This document shows positions 23,074 to 31,033 of a stretch of DNA of 34,241 nt, piece after piece; positions within the stretch are counted from its first letter, which is position 1; every line of letters starts with the position of its first letter. Source of the stretch: an uncultured Trueperaceae bacterium (GTDB lineage: Bacteria; Deinococcota; Deinococci; Deinococcales; Trueperaceae); assembly GCA_913057165.1 (NCBI GenBank), contig CAJXNS010000016.1, forward strand, positions 1 to 34,241. Direction: 5' to 3'. A program made the translations under genes and the position numbers. Under the pieces are notes generated by a model. The model was not told the DNA's origin. It did not search any database and saw only the letters and a list, made by a program, of their open reading frames with translations.

Positions 23074-24171
23074 ATGCTTGACTACACGACCATCACCGTT
23101 CTGACCGGCGCGTTACTGCTCGGCTTAACGGCTGGCTCATTGGGGACATTCGCGGTGCTACGCCGCCAAAGCCTGCTGGGCGACGCACTGGCGCATGCCG
23201 CTCTGCCTGGCGTGGTGCTCGCGTTCATCGTCACAGGCAGCCGTAGCCTCGGGGTGCTGCTCGCGGGTGCGCTCGCGACCAGCCTCCTCGGCGCACTGCT
23301 GCTCGACCGGGTGGTCCGCCGCAGCCGGCTCAAAACAGACCCATCCCTCGGCCTGGTTTTGAGCAGCTTTTTTGCGGTGGGTGTGGTGCTGCTCTCCTAC
23401 GCCCAGCGGCAGGGCGGCGCCGGCCAGGCTGGCCTTGAGTCGTTCCTGTTCGGACAAGCAGCCGCTCTGCTTCGCAGCGACCTGTGGATCACCGGTGGCC
23501 TGACGCTGTTCGCCTTGGGTTCGCTGCTGCTGTTTTGGAAGGAATGGAAGGTCGCGACCTTCGATCCAGCCTTTGCCGCATCGATCGGCCTGCCGGTCGC
23601 ATGGCTTGAAGCGGCCCTCACCGCACTCGTGGCGGTCGCCGTGGTGCTCGGTTTGCAGCTCGTCGGCATTGTCCTGATGGCGTCGATGCTGATCGCCCCG
23701 GCGGTGGCGGCCCGCCAGTGGGTGCGTACGCTCGAGTCGATGACGATCTTGGCCGCCGCGTTCGGCGCGACCGCTGGCGTGGTCGGCACGTACGTAAGCG
23801 CCCAAGCGGACGGCCTGGCGACCGGCCCGTTGATCGTGCTTGCCATGAGCGCCATCACGGCCGTATCGCTGCTGGCCGCCCCGCATCGCGGGCTGCTTTG
23901 GCGGAGCTTGCAGCGTCGCATCGGTCGCCGTGACGCCACACCCGACCGGGTGCTGACCGCCATGCAGCGCCTGGCACGCGACCACCACAACCCCACATAC
24001 CCAAGCGACCTGGGCATGCTCGAGGCGGGCCTTGGCGCGCGTTGCCACCGGGCTCTGGCTGAACTTGAGGCCTCTGGGCTGGTGGAGCGCACGGTTCACC
24101 CGCCCGAATCGACCACGCACTACCGCCTGACGCAGGCAGGTGCTGAACATGCCGGCTTGGAGGCGTCGTGA
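23074..24171 (+). CDS. Metal ABC transporter permease 1 with C-terminal winged-helix extension
   Basis: Inner-membrane permease (365 aa) of the ABC-3 family (MntB/TroC/ZnuB). Residues 1-270 hold the multi-pass domain, with GDALAHAALPGVVLAF (40-51), KTDPSLGLVLSSFFAVGVV, KVATFDPAFAASIGLP and LVGIVLMASMLIAPAVAARQW. Residues 290-363 form a soluble tail that reads like a winged helix: DRVLTAMQRLARDHHNP, ARCHRALAELEASGLVERT, then a wing ending THYRLTQAGAEHA. Usual family members end near 270-290 residues. The ATG at 23074 is preferred over an upstream TTG that lies inside the ATPase gene. It forms a GTGA overlap with the second permease gene. Confidence 0.92.
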   Translation: MLDYTTITVLTGALLLGLTAGSLGTFAVLRRQSLLGDALAHAALPGVVLAFIVTGSRSLGVLLAGALATSLLGALLLDRVVRRSRLKTDPSLGLVLSSFFAVGVVLLSYAQRQGGAGQAGLESFLFGQAAALLRSDLWITGGLTLFALGSLLLFWKEWKVATFDPAFAASIGLPVAWLEAALTALVAVAVVLGLQLVGIVLMASMLIAPAVAARQWVRTLESMTILAAAFGATAGVVGTYVSAQADGLATGPLIVLAMSAITAVSLLAAPHRGLLWRSLQRRIGRRDATPDRVLTAMQRLARDHHNPTYPSDLGMLEAGLGARCHRALAELEASGLVERTVHPPESTTHYRLTQAGAEHAGLEAS

Positions 24172-25301
24172 CCGAGTTGCTGACCGGCGTGGCGTTTTCG
24201 GTGGTGGCGACCGGCATGCTGGTGGGTTGGTCGGCAGCGTGGTTGGGGACGTTTCTGGTCTTGCGCAGCACCGCCATGATCACCGACGCGATCAGCCACA
24301 GCATCCTGCTCGGCATCGTGGTGACGTGGTGGTGGTCGGGGCAAACCTCAGGACCGCTGCTGATTTTGGGGGCTGCTTTGGCAGGCGTCGCCACCGTGTT
24401 TTTAAGCGACGCTTTGGCGCGGACGCGCCTGGTGAAAGACGATGCAGCGATCGGACTGGTGTTTCCGGCGTTGTTCGCCCTTGGGGTGCTGCTCATCAAT
24501 CTGCTCGCACGCGACGTGCATATTGATCAGCACACCGTGCTGCTGGGCGAAATTGGGTTCGTATGGCTGGATGTGACCACCGTCGCTGGCGTGGCGGTGC
24601 CCACGTCGCTGTTGTGGATGGCAGTGGTGACCCTCATCAACGGCGTGGTGATGATGCTGCTTTTCAAAGAGTTTCAGCTCGCCACGTTCGACCCTGGATT
24701 GGCAGCCGCACTCGGCTTTGCGCCCGCGGGACTGGCGGCGTTACTGACGAGCCTGACCAGCGTGACAGCGGTCGCCGCGTTTGATGCTGTCGGGGTGGTG
24801 CTGTTCTTGGCGTTCGCGATTATTCCGCCCGCAGCGGCGTATCTGCTGACCGACCGGTTGTGGCGCATGCTGCTTTACGCGACGTTCATGGCGAGTGTGG
24901 CAAGCGTCTTGGGGTACGTCATCGCCGCAGCGTGGGACCTCAACATTGCTGGCAGCATGGCTGCGGTCGCTGCAGCACAGTTTTTGCTGGCTTGGCTTCT
25001 CAGTCCGCAGCAGGGGCTGCTGGCGCAGCGTCTCATGCGGCGCCGTGAGCGTGACCAGCACGCCCAAGAAGCGATGGCGGTCCACCTGTGCCAACACGAG
25101 GATGACCCCGAAGCGGAAGTTGAGAACGTCGTCGGTGCACTCCGGTCCCACCTGGGGTGGCGGGATGCGACCGCCCGGCGGGTGGTGGCGCAAGGTCTGG
25201 AGTCAGGTTTGGTGACGCGCGACGGGGAACGCTTGGCCCTCACGCCGCTTGGGCGGGCGCTCGCGCAGCGCATTTTGGGTACGCCGACGGGGGCGCGTTA
25301 A
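24168..25301 (+). CDS. Metal ABC transporter permease 2 with C-terminal winged-helix extension
   Basis: Second ABC-3 permease (377 aa), probably forming a heterodimer with the preceding one, as in TroABCD. The membrane domain (1-280) carries GTFLVLRSTAMITDAISHSILLG and FQLATFDPGLAAALGFAP, plus AIIPPAAAYLLTDR. The tail (about 295-372) again resembles a winged helix: AMAVHLCQHEDDPEA, VGALRSHLGWRDATARRVVAQGLESGLVTR, then LALTPLGRALAQRI. The GTG start overlaps the previous stop. Its TAA overlaps the stop of the convergent marC-like gene by 4 bp, leaving no room for a terminator. Confidence 0.92.
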   Translation: MTELLTGVAFSVVATGMLVGWSAAWLGTFLVLRSTAMITDAISHSILLGIVVTWWWSGQTSGPLLILGAALAGVATVFLSDALARTRLVKDDAAIGLVFPALFALGVLLINLLARDVHIDQHTVLLGEIGFVWLDVTTVAGVAVPTSLLWMAVVTLINGVVMMLLFKEFQLATFDPGLAAALGFAPAGLAALLTSLTSVTAVAAFDAVGVVLFLAFAIIPPAAAYLLTDRLWRMLLYATFMASVASVLGYVIAAAWDLNIAGSMAAVAAAQFLLAWLLSPQQGLLAQRLMRRRERDQHAQEAMAVHLCQHEDDPEAEVENVVGALRSHLGWRDATARRVVAQGLESGLVTRDGERLALTPLGRALAQRILGTPTGAR

Positions 25302-25897
25302 AAACCCAGAGCGTTGGACAGGCCGCTGGTCAGCATTTGCACGCTGATCATGATGAGCAGCATGCCCATCAACCGTTCGATGGCATGCAAGCCGCGTTGA
25401 CGCAGCACACGGTAGAGCGCCGGTGCTGCGAGCAGCACCACCGCGCTGATACCCCAGGCGATGAGGACTGCAAGCGTCCAATGGCCCATGCGTTCGGGTG
25501 CGTCCTTCGCCATGAGGATGACGGTGGCCATGGCGGACGGGCCAGCAATCAGCGGGATGGCAAGCGGCACAATGAACGGATCGTCGCTTGGTTGGGTGCC
25601 CATCACGCCGTCGGCGCGCGGGAAGATCATGCGAATGCCGATGATGCCCAGCACCAAACCGCCTGCAATCGTCACGCTTTCGCGTTCCAGGCCCAAGAAC
25701 TCTAGGATGGCTTCGCCTGCAAACAGGAATGCGAGCAGGACAGCAAGGGCGATCAGGAGTTCGCGGGCGATAATCCGCAATCGCTGTTGGTTCGTGTATT
25801 TTTCTAGGATCGACATGACGACCGGCAGGTTGCCGAACGGATCCAACACGAACAGCAGCACGGTGGCAGCCGACCAAACGCTAGGTCCAAAATCCAT
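25298..25897 (-). CDS. MarC family integral membrane protein
   Basis: Membrane protein (199 aa) of the MarC/UPF0056 family with six predicted membrane segments. Recognisable features are LFVLDPFGNLPVVMSIL near the N-terminus, GGLVLGIIGIRMIF in the middle and PLAIPLIAGPSAMATVILM (about 106-124), the family's repeated Pro/Gly pattern. The biochemical role of the family is not established; a link to multiple antibiotic resistance was withdrawn. The ATG at 25897 has GAGGGAGG upstream. It is divergent from the methyltransferase gene, with overlapping -10 elements between them. Confidence 0.93.
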   Translation of the reverse strand: MDFGPSVWSAATVLLFVLDPFGNLPVVMSILEKYTNQQRLRIIARELLIALAVLLAFLFAGEAILEFLGLERESVTIAGGLVLGIIGIRMIFPRADGVMGTQPSDDPFIVPLAIPLIAGPSAMATVILMAKDAPERMGHWTLAVLIAWGISAVVLLAAPALYRVLRQRGLHAIERLMGMLLIMISVQMLTSGLSNALGF

Positions 25898-25923
25898 GTG
25901 GCCCTCCCTCGTCAAGCCGGCCG

Positions 25924-25930
25924 TAGACTA
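25924..25930. promoter_or_regulatory. Overlapping divergent -10 elements (marC-like / methyltransferase)
   Basis: TAGACT on the plus strand (25924-25929) and TAGTCT on the minus strand (25930-25925) share the palindrome GTAGACTAC. Each would give a leader of about 20 nt containing the ribosome binding site of its gene. No strong -35 is seen on either side. Confidence 0.5.
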
Positions 25931-25957
25931 CATGCCCAACGACCTTTGGAGGGGCGC

Positions 25958-26740
25958 ATGTCCAACGACAACCAAAGCACGTACTTGCAGGAGAACCGCC
26001 GTTACTGGAACTCCGTCGCGGACTGGTGGGCACCGCGGGGTGAGGCCGCCTGGCAACGCCGCGAGCCCGTATGGGGCATCTGGGGTGTGCCGGAGTCTGA
26101 AGTACAGCTCCTGCCGACCTCCATGCAAGGGCTCAATGCCGTGGAGCTTGGTTGCGGCACGGGTTACGTGGGTGCTTGGATGGCCCGGCGTGGCGCTGTG
26201 GTGACCGGGATTGACCTGTCTGAACGGCAGCTTGAAACCGCCCGGCGGCTTGAAGCGGACCACGGCCTTGGCGTGACCTTTGTGCACGGCAACGCCGAAG
26301 CCACGCCGTTTGCGGATGCGTCGTTTGACTTCGCAATCAGCGAGTACGGTGCGGCGCTATGGTGCGATCCGTACCTTTGGCTTCGTGAGGCGTCGCGGAT
26401 CTTAAAGCCTGACGGCCGGCTGGTGTTTTGGACCCAGCACCCGTTTGCGTACGTGACGGCGCCGCAGGACGGGTCGCTTTCGACTGAGCGGCTGGAGCGG
26501 CCGTATTTTGGGCTTCGCATGATGGATTGGACGGCCGCCGCAGAAGACCCTGGTGGCATGGAGTTCACGTTGCCGCTTTCGGGTTGGTTTGAGGCCTTAA
26601 CCGCAGCCGGTTTTGTCGTTGAGCGGTTGCTTGAGCCACAAGCCCCCGCCACCGGGCCGGACGAAGCGTTTTTCGTGTCCCGACGCTGGGCTCAGGCTTA
26701 CCCAAGTGAACTGGCCTTCGTGGCGCATAAGCCTGGCTGA
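25958..26740 (+). CDS. Class I SAM-dependent methyltransferase
   Basis: Cytoplasmic methyltransferase (260 aa), UbiE/type 11 fold. After an N-terminal RRYWNSVADWW segment, motif I is AVELGCGTGYVGAWM (about 56-70), the acidic end of strand 2 is TGIDLSERQLETARR, motif II is GNAEATPFADASFDFA, and post-motif III is ASRILKPDGRLVFWTQHPFA. A C-terminal region (LPLSGWFEALTAAGFVVERL) is typical of small-molecule methyltransferases. The substrate is unknown. The ATG follows TTTGGAGG. An earlier in-frame start at 25898 would read across the divergent promoter and is not preferred. Confidence 0.9.
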   Translation: MSNDNQSTYLQENRRYWNSVADWWAPRGEAAWQRREPVWGIWGVPESEVQLLPTSMQGLNAVELGCGTGYVGAWMARRGAVVTGIDLSERQLETARRLEADHGLGVTFVHGNAEATPFADASFDFAISEYGAALWCDPYLWLREASRILKPDGRLVFWTQHPFAYVTAPQDGSLSTERLERPYFGLRMMDWTAAAEDPGGMEFTLPLSGWFEALTAAGFVVERLLEPQAPATGPDEAFFVSRRWAQAYPSELAFVAHKPG

Positions 26741-26750
26741 AATCGGACCG

Positions 26751-26779
26751 TTGCGCCGAGGATTTGATTGTCGTAATCT
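26751..26779 (+). promoter_or_regulatory. Promoter of the lipoprotein gene (leaderless)
   Basis: TTGCGC (26751-26756), a 17-bp spacer and TAATCT (26774-26779), ending 6 nt before the ATG at 26786, with no ribosome binding site. This is one of the best-formed leaderless promoters in the window. Confidence 0.65.
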
Positions 26780-26785
26780 GCAGGC

Positions 26786-27601
26786 ATGAAAAGCATTCGG
26801 CGTTTGGTGCAGGCAGTGTTGGGTTTAGGTTTGACCGTGACGTTGGTGGGCTGCGATACCGCCGGACTGCTTGATAGATTGGAAGTCACTGCTACTGGGC
26901 CTGACCTGATGGCTGAGGCCACAGAGTTTGCCGAATCCGAGCGCCTAACGGATCTAAACACCTCAGCGACTGCGTTGTCTCTCGAGGTGACGCAGACCAA
27001 CCAAGCGTGCAGAGATCTTCAATCCTTTGCTGACGCGATCCTCGCGTATAAAGCAAAGCGTTTGGGAACCACACCACACGTCTTCTGTGGCGTTGAAGAA
27101 CTGCCACAGGTTGATGCCATTGAGCTTGATGGCTGGAGTGACCTCACGAAGATTGAGTGGGACGTCAGGTTGGTTGACGAAAGTGTCATCACCGTCGCAT
27201 ATAGCGATCAGGTGTACGAATTCGAGGTAGTCGATCAGGATATTACAGTCAATGCTTTGGGCTTGCACCTCGAGTCGAGCGACGGTGAGGATCACGTGGG
27301 AGGCACGGCATTCAGCGACGTGACCCTTGAATATGCGAATTGGGACGCAGCATCAAACAGCGCAAGCTACACGGTGAAAGCGGACGCAGATAGCTACCTC
27401 GAGCCGTTAGGCATGTACCAGTCAGCAACTCTCTTTACGGCCTTGCAGGAAGGCTTTTCTGGCGTGAACGCAGGGGGTTCCATTTCACTCAAGGCGAAAT
27501 TCCCTGGTAGTTTCGTACAAAACGCCCTCGAAAACGCGACCAGCGTGTCTTTCCAGCTTGAAGCCGACGCTCCCAAGTTCACCGGAAAACGCAGCAACTA
27601 A
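26786..27601 (+). CDS. Putative lipoprotein of unknown function
   Basis: I do not recognise this protein (271 aa). It has a lipoprotein signal: MKSIRRLVQ, a hydrophobic stretch, then the lipobox LVGC with Cys23, so it should be lipid-anchored outside the inner membrane. The mature part is acidic and looks mainly beta-stranded (VITVAYSDQVYEFEVVDQDITVNALGLHL, written here in part as VITVAYSDQVYEF), with a Cys pair (CRDLQSF... and VFCGVEE) that could form a disulfide. By eye the base composition is lower in GC than the neighbours, hinting at faster evolution or acquisition. It stands alone between a methyltransferase and an oxidase, with its own promoter. Confidence 0.75.
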   Translation: MKSIRRLVQAVLGLGLTVTLVGCDTAGLLDRLEVTATGPDLMAEATEFAESERLTDLNTSATALSLEVTQTNQACRDLQSFADAILAYKAKRLGTTPHVFCGVEELPQVDAIELDGWSDLTKIEWDVRLVDESVITVAYSDQVYEFEVVDQDITVNALGLHLESSDGEDHVGGTAFSDVTLEYANWDAASNSASYTVKADADSYLEPLGMYQSATLFTALQEGFSGVNAGGSISLKAKFPGSFVQNALENATSVSFQLEADAPKFTGKRSN

Positions 27602-27612
27602 TTCATTGTACG

Positions 27613-27641
27613 TTGAGCACCGCTTTCGTGGGTGCTAGCCT
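27613..27641 (+). promoter_or_regulatory. Promoter of the DAO-family oxidase gene (leaderless)
   Basis: TTGAGC (27613-27618), a 17-bp spacer ending in TGC, and TAGCCT (27636-27641), 6 nt before the GTG at 27648. It has both -35 and extended -10 features and shares 15 identical bases with the promoter at 19062-19077. Confidence 0.65.
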
Positions 27642-27647
27642 CGCTTG

Positions 27648-28796
27648 GTGAAGCACCCAAAGCCAAACAGGGTCACCGTCATCGGGGGCGGAATCGTCGG
27701 CGCGTCCGCAGCGTGGCGTTTGGCAGCCGCAGGTCACCACGTGACCGTCTTGGAGGCGGCCGACCGCCCAGCCATCCAATCCAGTGGACGTAGCGCGGCT
27801 GGGGTGCGCGTCCAGTTCTCCAGCGAATCCAACGCGCGCATGTCCTGGTTCGGCATTCAAGAGTTCCAAGAATTTCACGCCCTCACAGGGCGCGATTCCG
27901 GTTACCGCCCTCAGGGCTACCTGTTCTTGGTGCCCGAGTCGCACTGGCCCAACCATGAGGCCGCCCTGTCCATGCAGCAAACGCTCGGCCTGCCCGCAGA
28001 GCGCCTTACAACCAAGGACGCCCAAGCGATCGTGCCCTTTGATCCGGATGGCATTTACGCTTGCACCTACGGCCCGCAAGATGGGGTGATCGAGCCTAAA
28101 GGGGTCACGCAGGCGTACCTCGATATGGCTGTCAGCCACGGTGCAACCATCCGGCTGGCCAGTCCGGTGACAGCGGTCGCCTTCAAACAGGGTGTATGGA
28201 CGGTTACAACGCAGGCTGAAACGTTTACTTCTGATTTCGTTGTCAACGCGACTGGGGCGTGGTCCGGCCGCATTGCTGCTATGGCGAACTTGACGTTGCC
28301 GGTTGAACCCTCGCACCGCTCGGTCTTCGTCACTGAGCCACTTGGTTTTGACCACGCCTACCCGCTGACAGTCGACGTGGCGACAGGTACGTACATCCGT
28401 AGTGACGGTCAACGGTTGCTGATCGGGCGTTCCAACCTAAAGCAACCACCAGGGTTGTTCACAGGGGTGGACTGGGACTGGCTGCCGGACACGATCGAGC
28501 CCGCCACACGGCGTTTTCCGTTTGTCGGCAATACGACCATCGACAGACACGCAAGCTGGTGGGGGTATTACGCCTTGACGCCCGATGACAACGCCATCAT
28601 CGGCTTCCATCCAGACGCCGAAGGCTGGCTTGACGCGACCGGGTTCTCAGGACACGGCATTCAACATGCCCCCGCCGCCGGCGTGGCCATCTCAGAGTTG
28701 GTGAACCAAGGGGCGTCCACCTCGTTTGACCTGACGCCCTATGCGCACGCTCGGTTTCTTAAAGACACGCCCACCGTTGAGCATCACGTTGTTTAG
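27648..28796 (+). CDS. FAD-dependent oxidoreductase, DAO family
   Basis: Flavoenzyme (382 aa) of the D-amino acid/sarcosine/glycine oxidase superfamily. FAD-binding motif VTVIGGGIVGASAAWRLAAAG is at the N-terminus (GxGxxG about 12-17), followed by TVLEAADRP and SSGRSAAGVRVQFSSE, the segment around the flavin. A second FAD contact is VVNATGAWSGRIA near 200, and the C-terminal motif is GFSGHGIQHAPAAGVAISELV. The substrate is probably a secondary or primary amine or amino acid but cannot be assigned. GTG at 27648 is chosen over the adjacent TTG because it lies 6 nt from the -10. It ends 21 bp from the convergent HTH gene, with no hairpin between. Confidence 0.9.
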   Translation: MKHPKPNRVTVIGGGIVGASAAWRLAAAGHHVTVLEAADRPAIQSSGRSAAGVRVQFSSESNARMSWFGIQEFQEFHALTGRDSGYRPQGYLFLVPESHWPNHEAALSMQQTLGLPAERLTTKDAQAIVPFDPDGIYACTYGPQDGVIEPKGVTQAYLDMAVSHGATIRLASPVTAVAFKQGVWTVTTQAETFTSDFVVNATGAWSGRIAAMANLTLPVEPSHRSVFVTEPLGFDHAYPLTVDVATGTYIRSDGQRLLIGRSNLKQPPGLFTGVDWDWLPDTIEPATRRFPFVGNTTIDRHASWWGYYALTPDDNAIIGFHPDAEGWLDATGFSGHGIQHAPAAGVAISELVNQGASTSFDLTPYAHARFLKDTPTVEHHVV

Positions 28797-28817
28797 CGTC
28801 CACCTTTGCTTTGGGGA

Positions 28818-29726
28818 CTAACCCTCAACCGAAGTCGCCTCGAACTCCTGCACCCAGCGCGCGACCGTGCTGCGATCTACCTCCAGCTCGCGGGCCAAAG
28901 CGCTCTTGTTTAAGCTCCGACCGGCTTCTTCGTACCGCTGCCTCACGATCGCTTTCTTTGCGTCGTACACACCGCTTGAGTAGTAGTGGGCTTTACGCTG
29001 AGGTTGAACAGCATCCGGTTGAAAGGCACGGCTTCCGCGCTTGAGCCAGTCACGTACCACGCGCGATGAGAGGGCATGCTCCTCAGCAAAGCGTTCGACC
29101 GCGGCATCGGTTCTTAGCGATTCGGCATCTTGCACCAGCAAGCGATGGGCGTGGGCAGCCTCTTTCAGCCAGCGGTTGATGGTACTGACACTGACGCCCA
29201 CACGCTGAGCGAGTTTCGATTGCGTCCACATTGCATGCCCGTCGCGTTCGAGGGTACGAATCACTTCCGTTCGGCGGGCAGATGTGCGTGCCCGCTTGCG
29301 CCATCCGTACACGCCCCGGGCGTAGTTGGCGATTGTCGTCCCGGTCGCGTGGCACACCGATTCGGGATACGCCCGCGCCACGCCAGCGTACGTTCCACAC
29401 TCTTCGAGACGTTCATGAAGCCACATTCGGTTCCAGTAGTGCGGCAGGCCGTGCTCAGCAAGGTACCCAACCGTGGGGTCGCTGGGTGGCGCGGTCTGGA
29501 CGTTCGCGCGGCGCGCAGCGCTTTCCTCTAGCCGCCGTTGCAGAACCTGCCAATCATCCTTGGAGACGCGAATGTCAAGAATGCGGCACTCCAGCGAACT
29601 CCCTTCAATCACCAAGTGAAGGTCGATCGCGTGGCCGCTTGGGTCAGTTTGCAGACCCGTGATTTCGACCCTGTCGGCTTGATCGATGGCGTGACAGAGT
29701 TGCTGAAGAGGCAGATGCATTCGCAC
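28818..29726 (-). CDS. Unrecognised protein with several helix-turn-helix motifs
   Basis: Predicted DNA-binding protein (302 aa), not assigned to a known family. Residues 1-75 form a separate domain (VEITGLQTDPSGHAIDLHLVIEG, cited by its start) of mixed strands and a closing helix. The rest carries repeated HTH-like units, each ending in a Trp/Tyr-containing recognition helix: TGTTIANYARG (about 129-139), KLAQRVGVSVSTINRWLKEA (about 169-188), ALSSRVVRDWLKRG (about 217-230) and ALARELEVDRSTVARWVQEF (about 276-295). There is no catalytic DDE or recombinase motif. The GTG at 29726 has GGGAG 8 nt upstream; an ATG follows at 29720. It could be a transcription factor, a nucleoid protein or a relic of transposase HTH domains. 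Confidence 0.7.
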   Translation of the reverse strand: MRMHLPLQQLCHAIDQADRVEITGLQTDPSGHAIDLHLVIEGSSLECRILDIRVSKDDWQVLQRRLEESAARRANVQTAPPSDPTVGYLAEHGLPHYWNRMWLHERLEECGTYAGVARAYPESVCHATGTTIANYARGVYGWRKRARTSARRTEVIRTLERDGHAMWTQSKLAQRVGVSVSTINRWLKEAAHAHRLLVQDAESLRTDAAVERFAEEHALSSRVVRDWLKRGSRAFQPDAVQPQRKAHYYSSGVYDAKKAIVRQRYEEAGRSLNKSALARELEVDRSTVARWVQEFEATSVEG

Positions 29727-29830
29727 GGTAAAGCTCCCATGATGGTCAAACTCTCGGCGTTATCGCGGCGGTGACGCACCGCGCGGATTGACCGACGGCA
29801 CGACGGATACGACGTCTCAAGTGACCCAAG

Positions 29831-31033
29831 TTAAGGACCCACGACGGCACCAAGTTGGGACTGCAGCGTCAGGGCAGGCGCGTAGTTGGGGTCTTCATCC
29901 AGTACGCCTTCAAGGGTTTCTTCGGCAGCTTGGGTTCGGCCCTCGTTGGCTTGCGCCAACGCCACGGCCGTCCGCAGATCAACCGCACCGGCAGGCACGC
30001 GGTGGGTGTCAGCAACGCGGAGGAGTTCCGCATGCGCACCCTGGCGGTGAAGCGCCTCAATCAAACCCGCAACAGCCGGCCTGTACTTCGGATCGCTTGG
30101 ATGAAGTTGATTGGCCAGCGCTTCAAACGCTTGGACTGCACCGCGTAGATCACCGGCACCTAGGTGGGCGCGCGCAGCGATCAAGCGGGCATCGACACTG
30201 TAGGCGGTCGCCTGCAGGCGTTCAGCACCCCCGAGTGCGTCCGGCCATCGCTCTTGGGAGAGTTGATCGTAAAGCCGAACCAAGAAGGCGTAGTCGGGCT
30301 GCCCAATACCTTCCTGCGGGCGTTGCTGCTGCAGGACCTGGCGGGCAGCACGCACCACGGGCGCGTCAGGATCAGGAGCACGATCGAGCGTCCTCTCGGC
30401 ATCCGCCGTTCGCCCTAAGGCGCGGTAGGTGCGAGCAAGCGCAACGGTTCGGGCGTTTTCACGGTCGCCCGCTTGCATGCGTAGCAGGTCAGCCAACCCA
30501 CTGCTGCTCGGCTGGCTAGCGCGCAAGCGCATGGCATCAGACACATACCGGTCACCTGATAGCGCATTGGCTTGATCGAGCTGCCGGGCGGCGTCAAGCG
30601 GTTGGCCTCGTGCGGCAAGCTCCCAGGCGTGCCGGGCATGCAGCTCGGCTTGCTGCTGGGCTGATAACGCCACGCGCGGTGTCTGATCGCCGTTCAAGGC
30701 GGCCGCAATGGCGGCGTCAGCCAATTCTGGACGGTCCATCCTCAGGTACGCAACTGCTCGATTGGCGTGCAGCGCCGCCTCGTCCGGCCAGATAACCAGG
30801 GCCGTGTCAACGGCTTGCAACGCTTCGCTGTTGCGGCCTTGCAGCAGCAGACCGATCACCAAGTTCAGGTGGGCTTCGACATGGTTGGGTTGCATCTCAA
30901 CGGCTGCTGCGAGTTGCGCAAGGTCTTGGGTGCGCGGGTCCTCATTTGGTGAGGCAGGCGAGCCGGTTGCGCCCACGACCGATGCGGCCGCTAGGGTGAC
31001 ACCGATGGTGAACTTCAGGGCGGCCTGCTTCAT
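29831..31033 (-). CDS. Exported TPR-repeat protein
   Basis: Alanine-rich helical-repeat protein (400 aa) with a signal peptide (MKQAALKFTIGVTLAAASVVG). Several tetratricopeptide-like units are visible: AVEMQPNHVEAHLNLVIGLL, ALVIWPDEAALHANRAVAYL, ALARTYRALGRTADAERTLD, and AEETLEGVLDEDPNYAPALT near the end. TPR proteins act as assembly scaffolds or lipoprotein-like pilotins. Its ATG overlaps the stop of the GspE/PilB-like gene (ATGA), so it is probably made with that ATPase and may help assemble the secretion or pilus machine. No enzymatic motif is seen. Confidence 0.85.
   Translation of the reverse strand: MKQAALKFTIGVTLAAASVVGATGSPASPNEDPRTQDLAQLAAAVEMQPNHVEAHLNLVIGLLLQGRNSEALQAVDTALVIWPDEAALHANRAVAYLRMDRPELADAAIAAALNGDQTPRVALSAQQQAELHARHAWELAARGQPLDAARQLDQANALSGDRYVSDAMRLRASQPSSSGLADLLRMQAGDRENARTVALARTYRALGRTADAERTLDRAPDPDAPVVRAARQVLQQQRPQEGIGQPDYAFLVRLYDQLSQERWPDALGGAERLQATAYSVDARLIAARAHLGAGDLRGAVQAFEALANQLHPSDPKYRPAVAGLIEALHRQGAHAELLRVADTHRVPAGAVDLRTAVALAQANEGRTQAAEETLEGVLDEDPNYAPALTLQSQLGAVVGP

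Noticed and set aside
23158-24150. Long minus-strand open frame opposite the first metal permease gene
   Set aside because: It is a shadow of a clear ABC-3 permease; its translation is rich in His, Arg and Gln without structure.
28818-29726. HTH-rich protein as a transposase
   Set aside because: No DDE, HUH or recombinase catalytic residues, and no terminal inverted repeats or target duplications around the gene.
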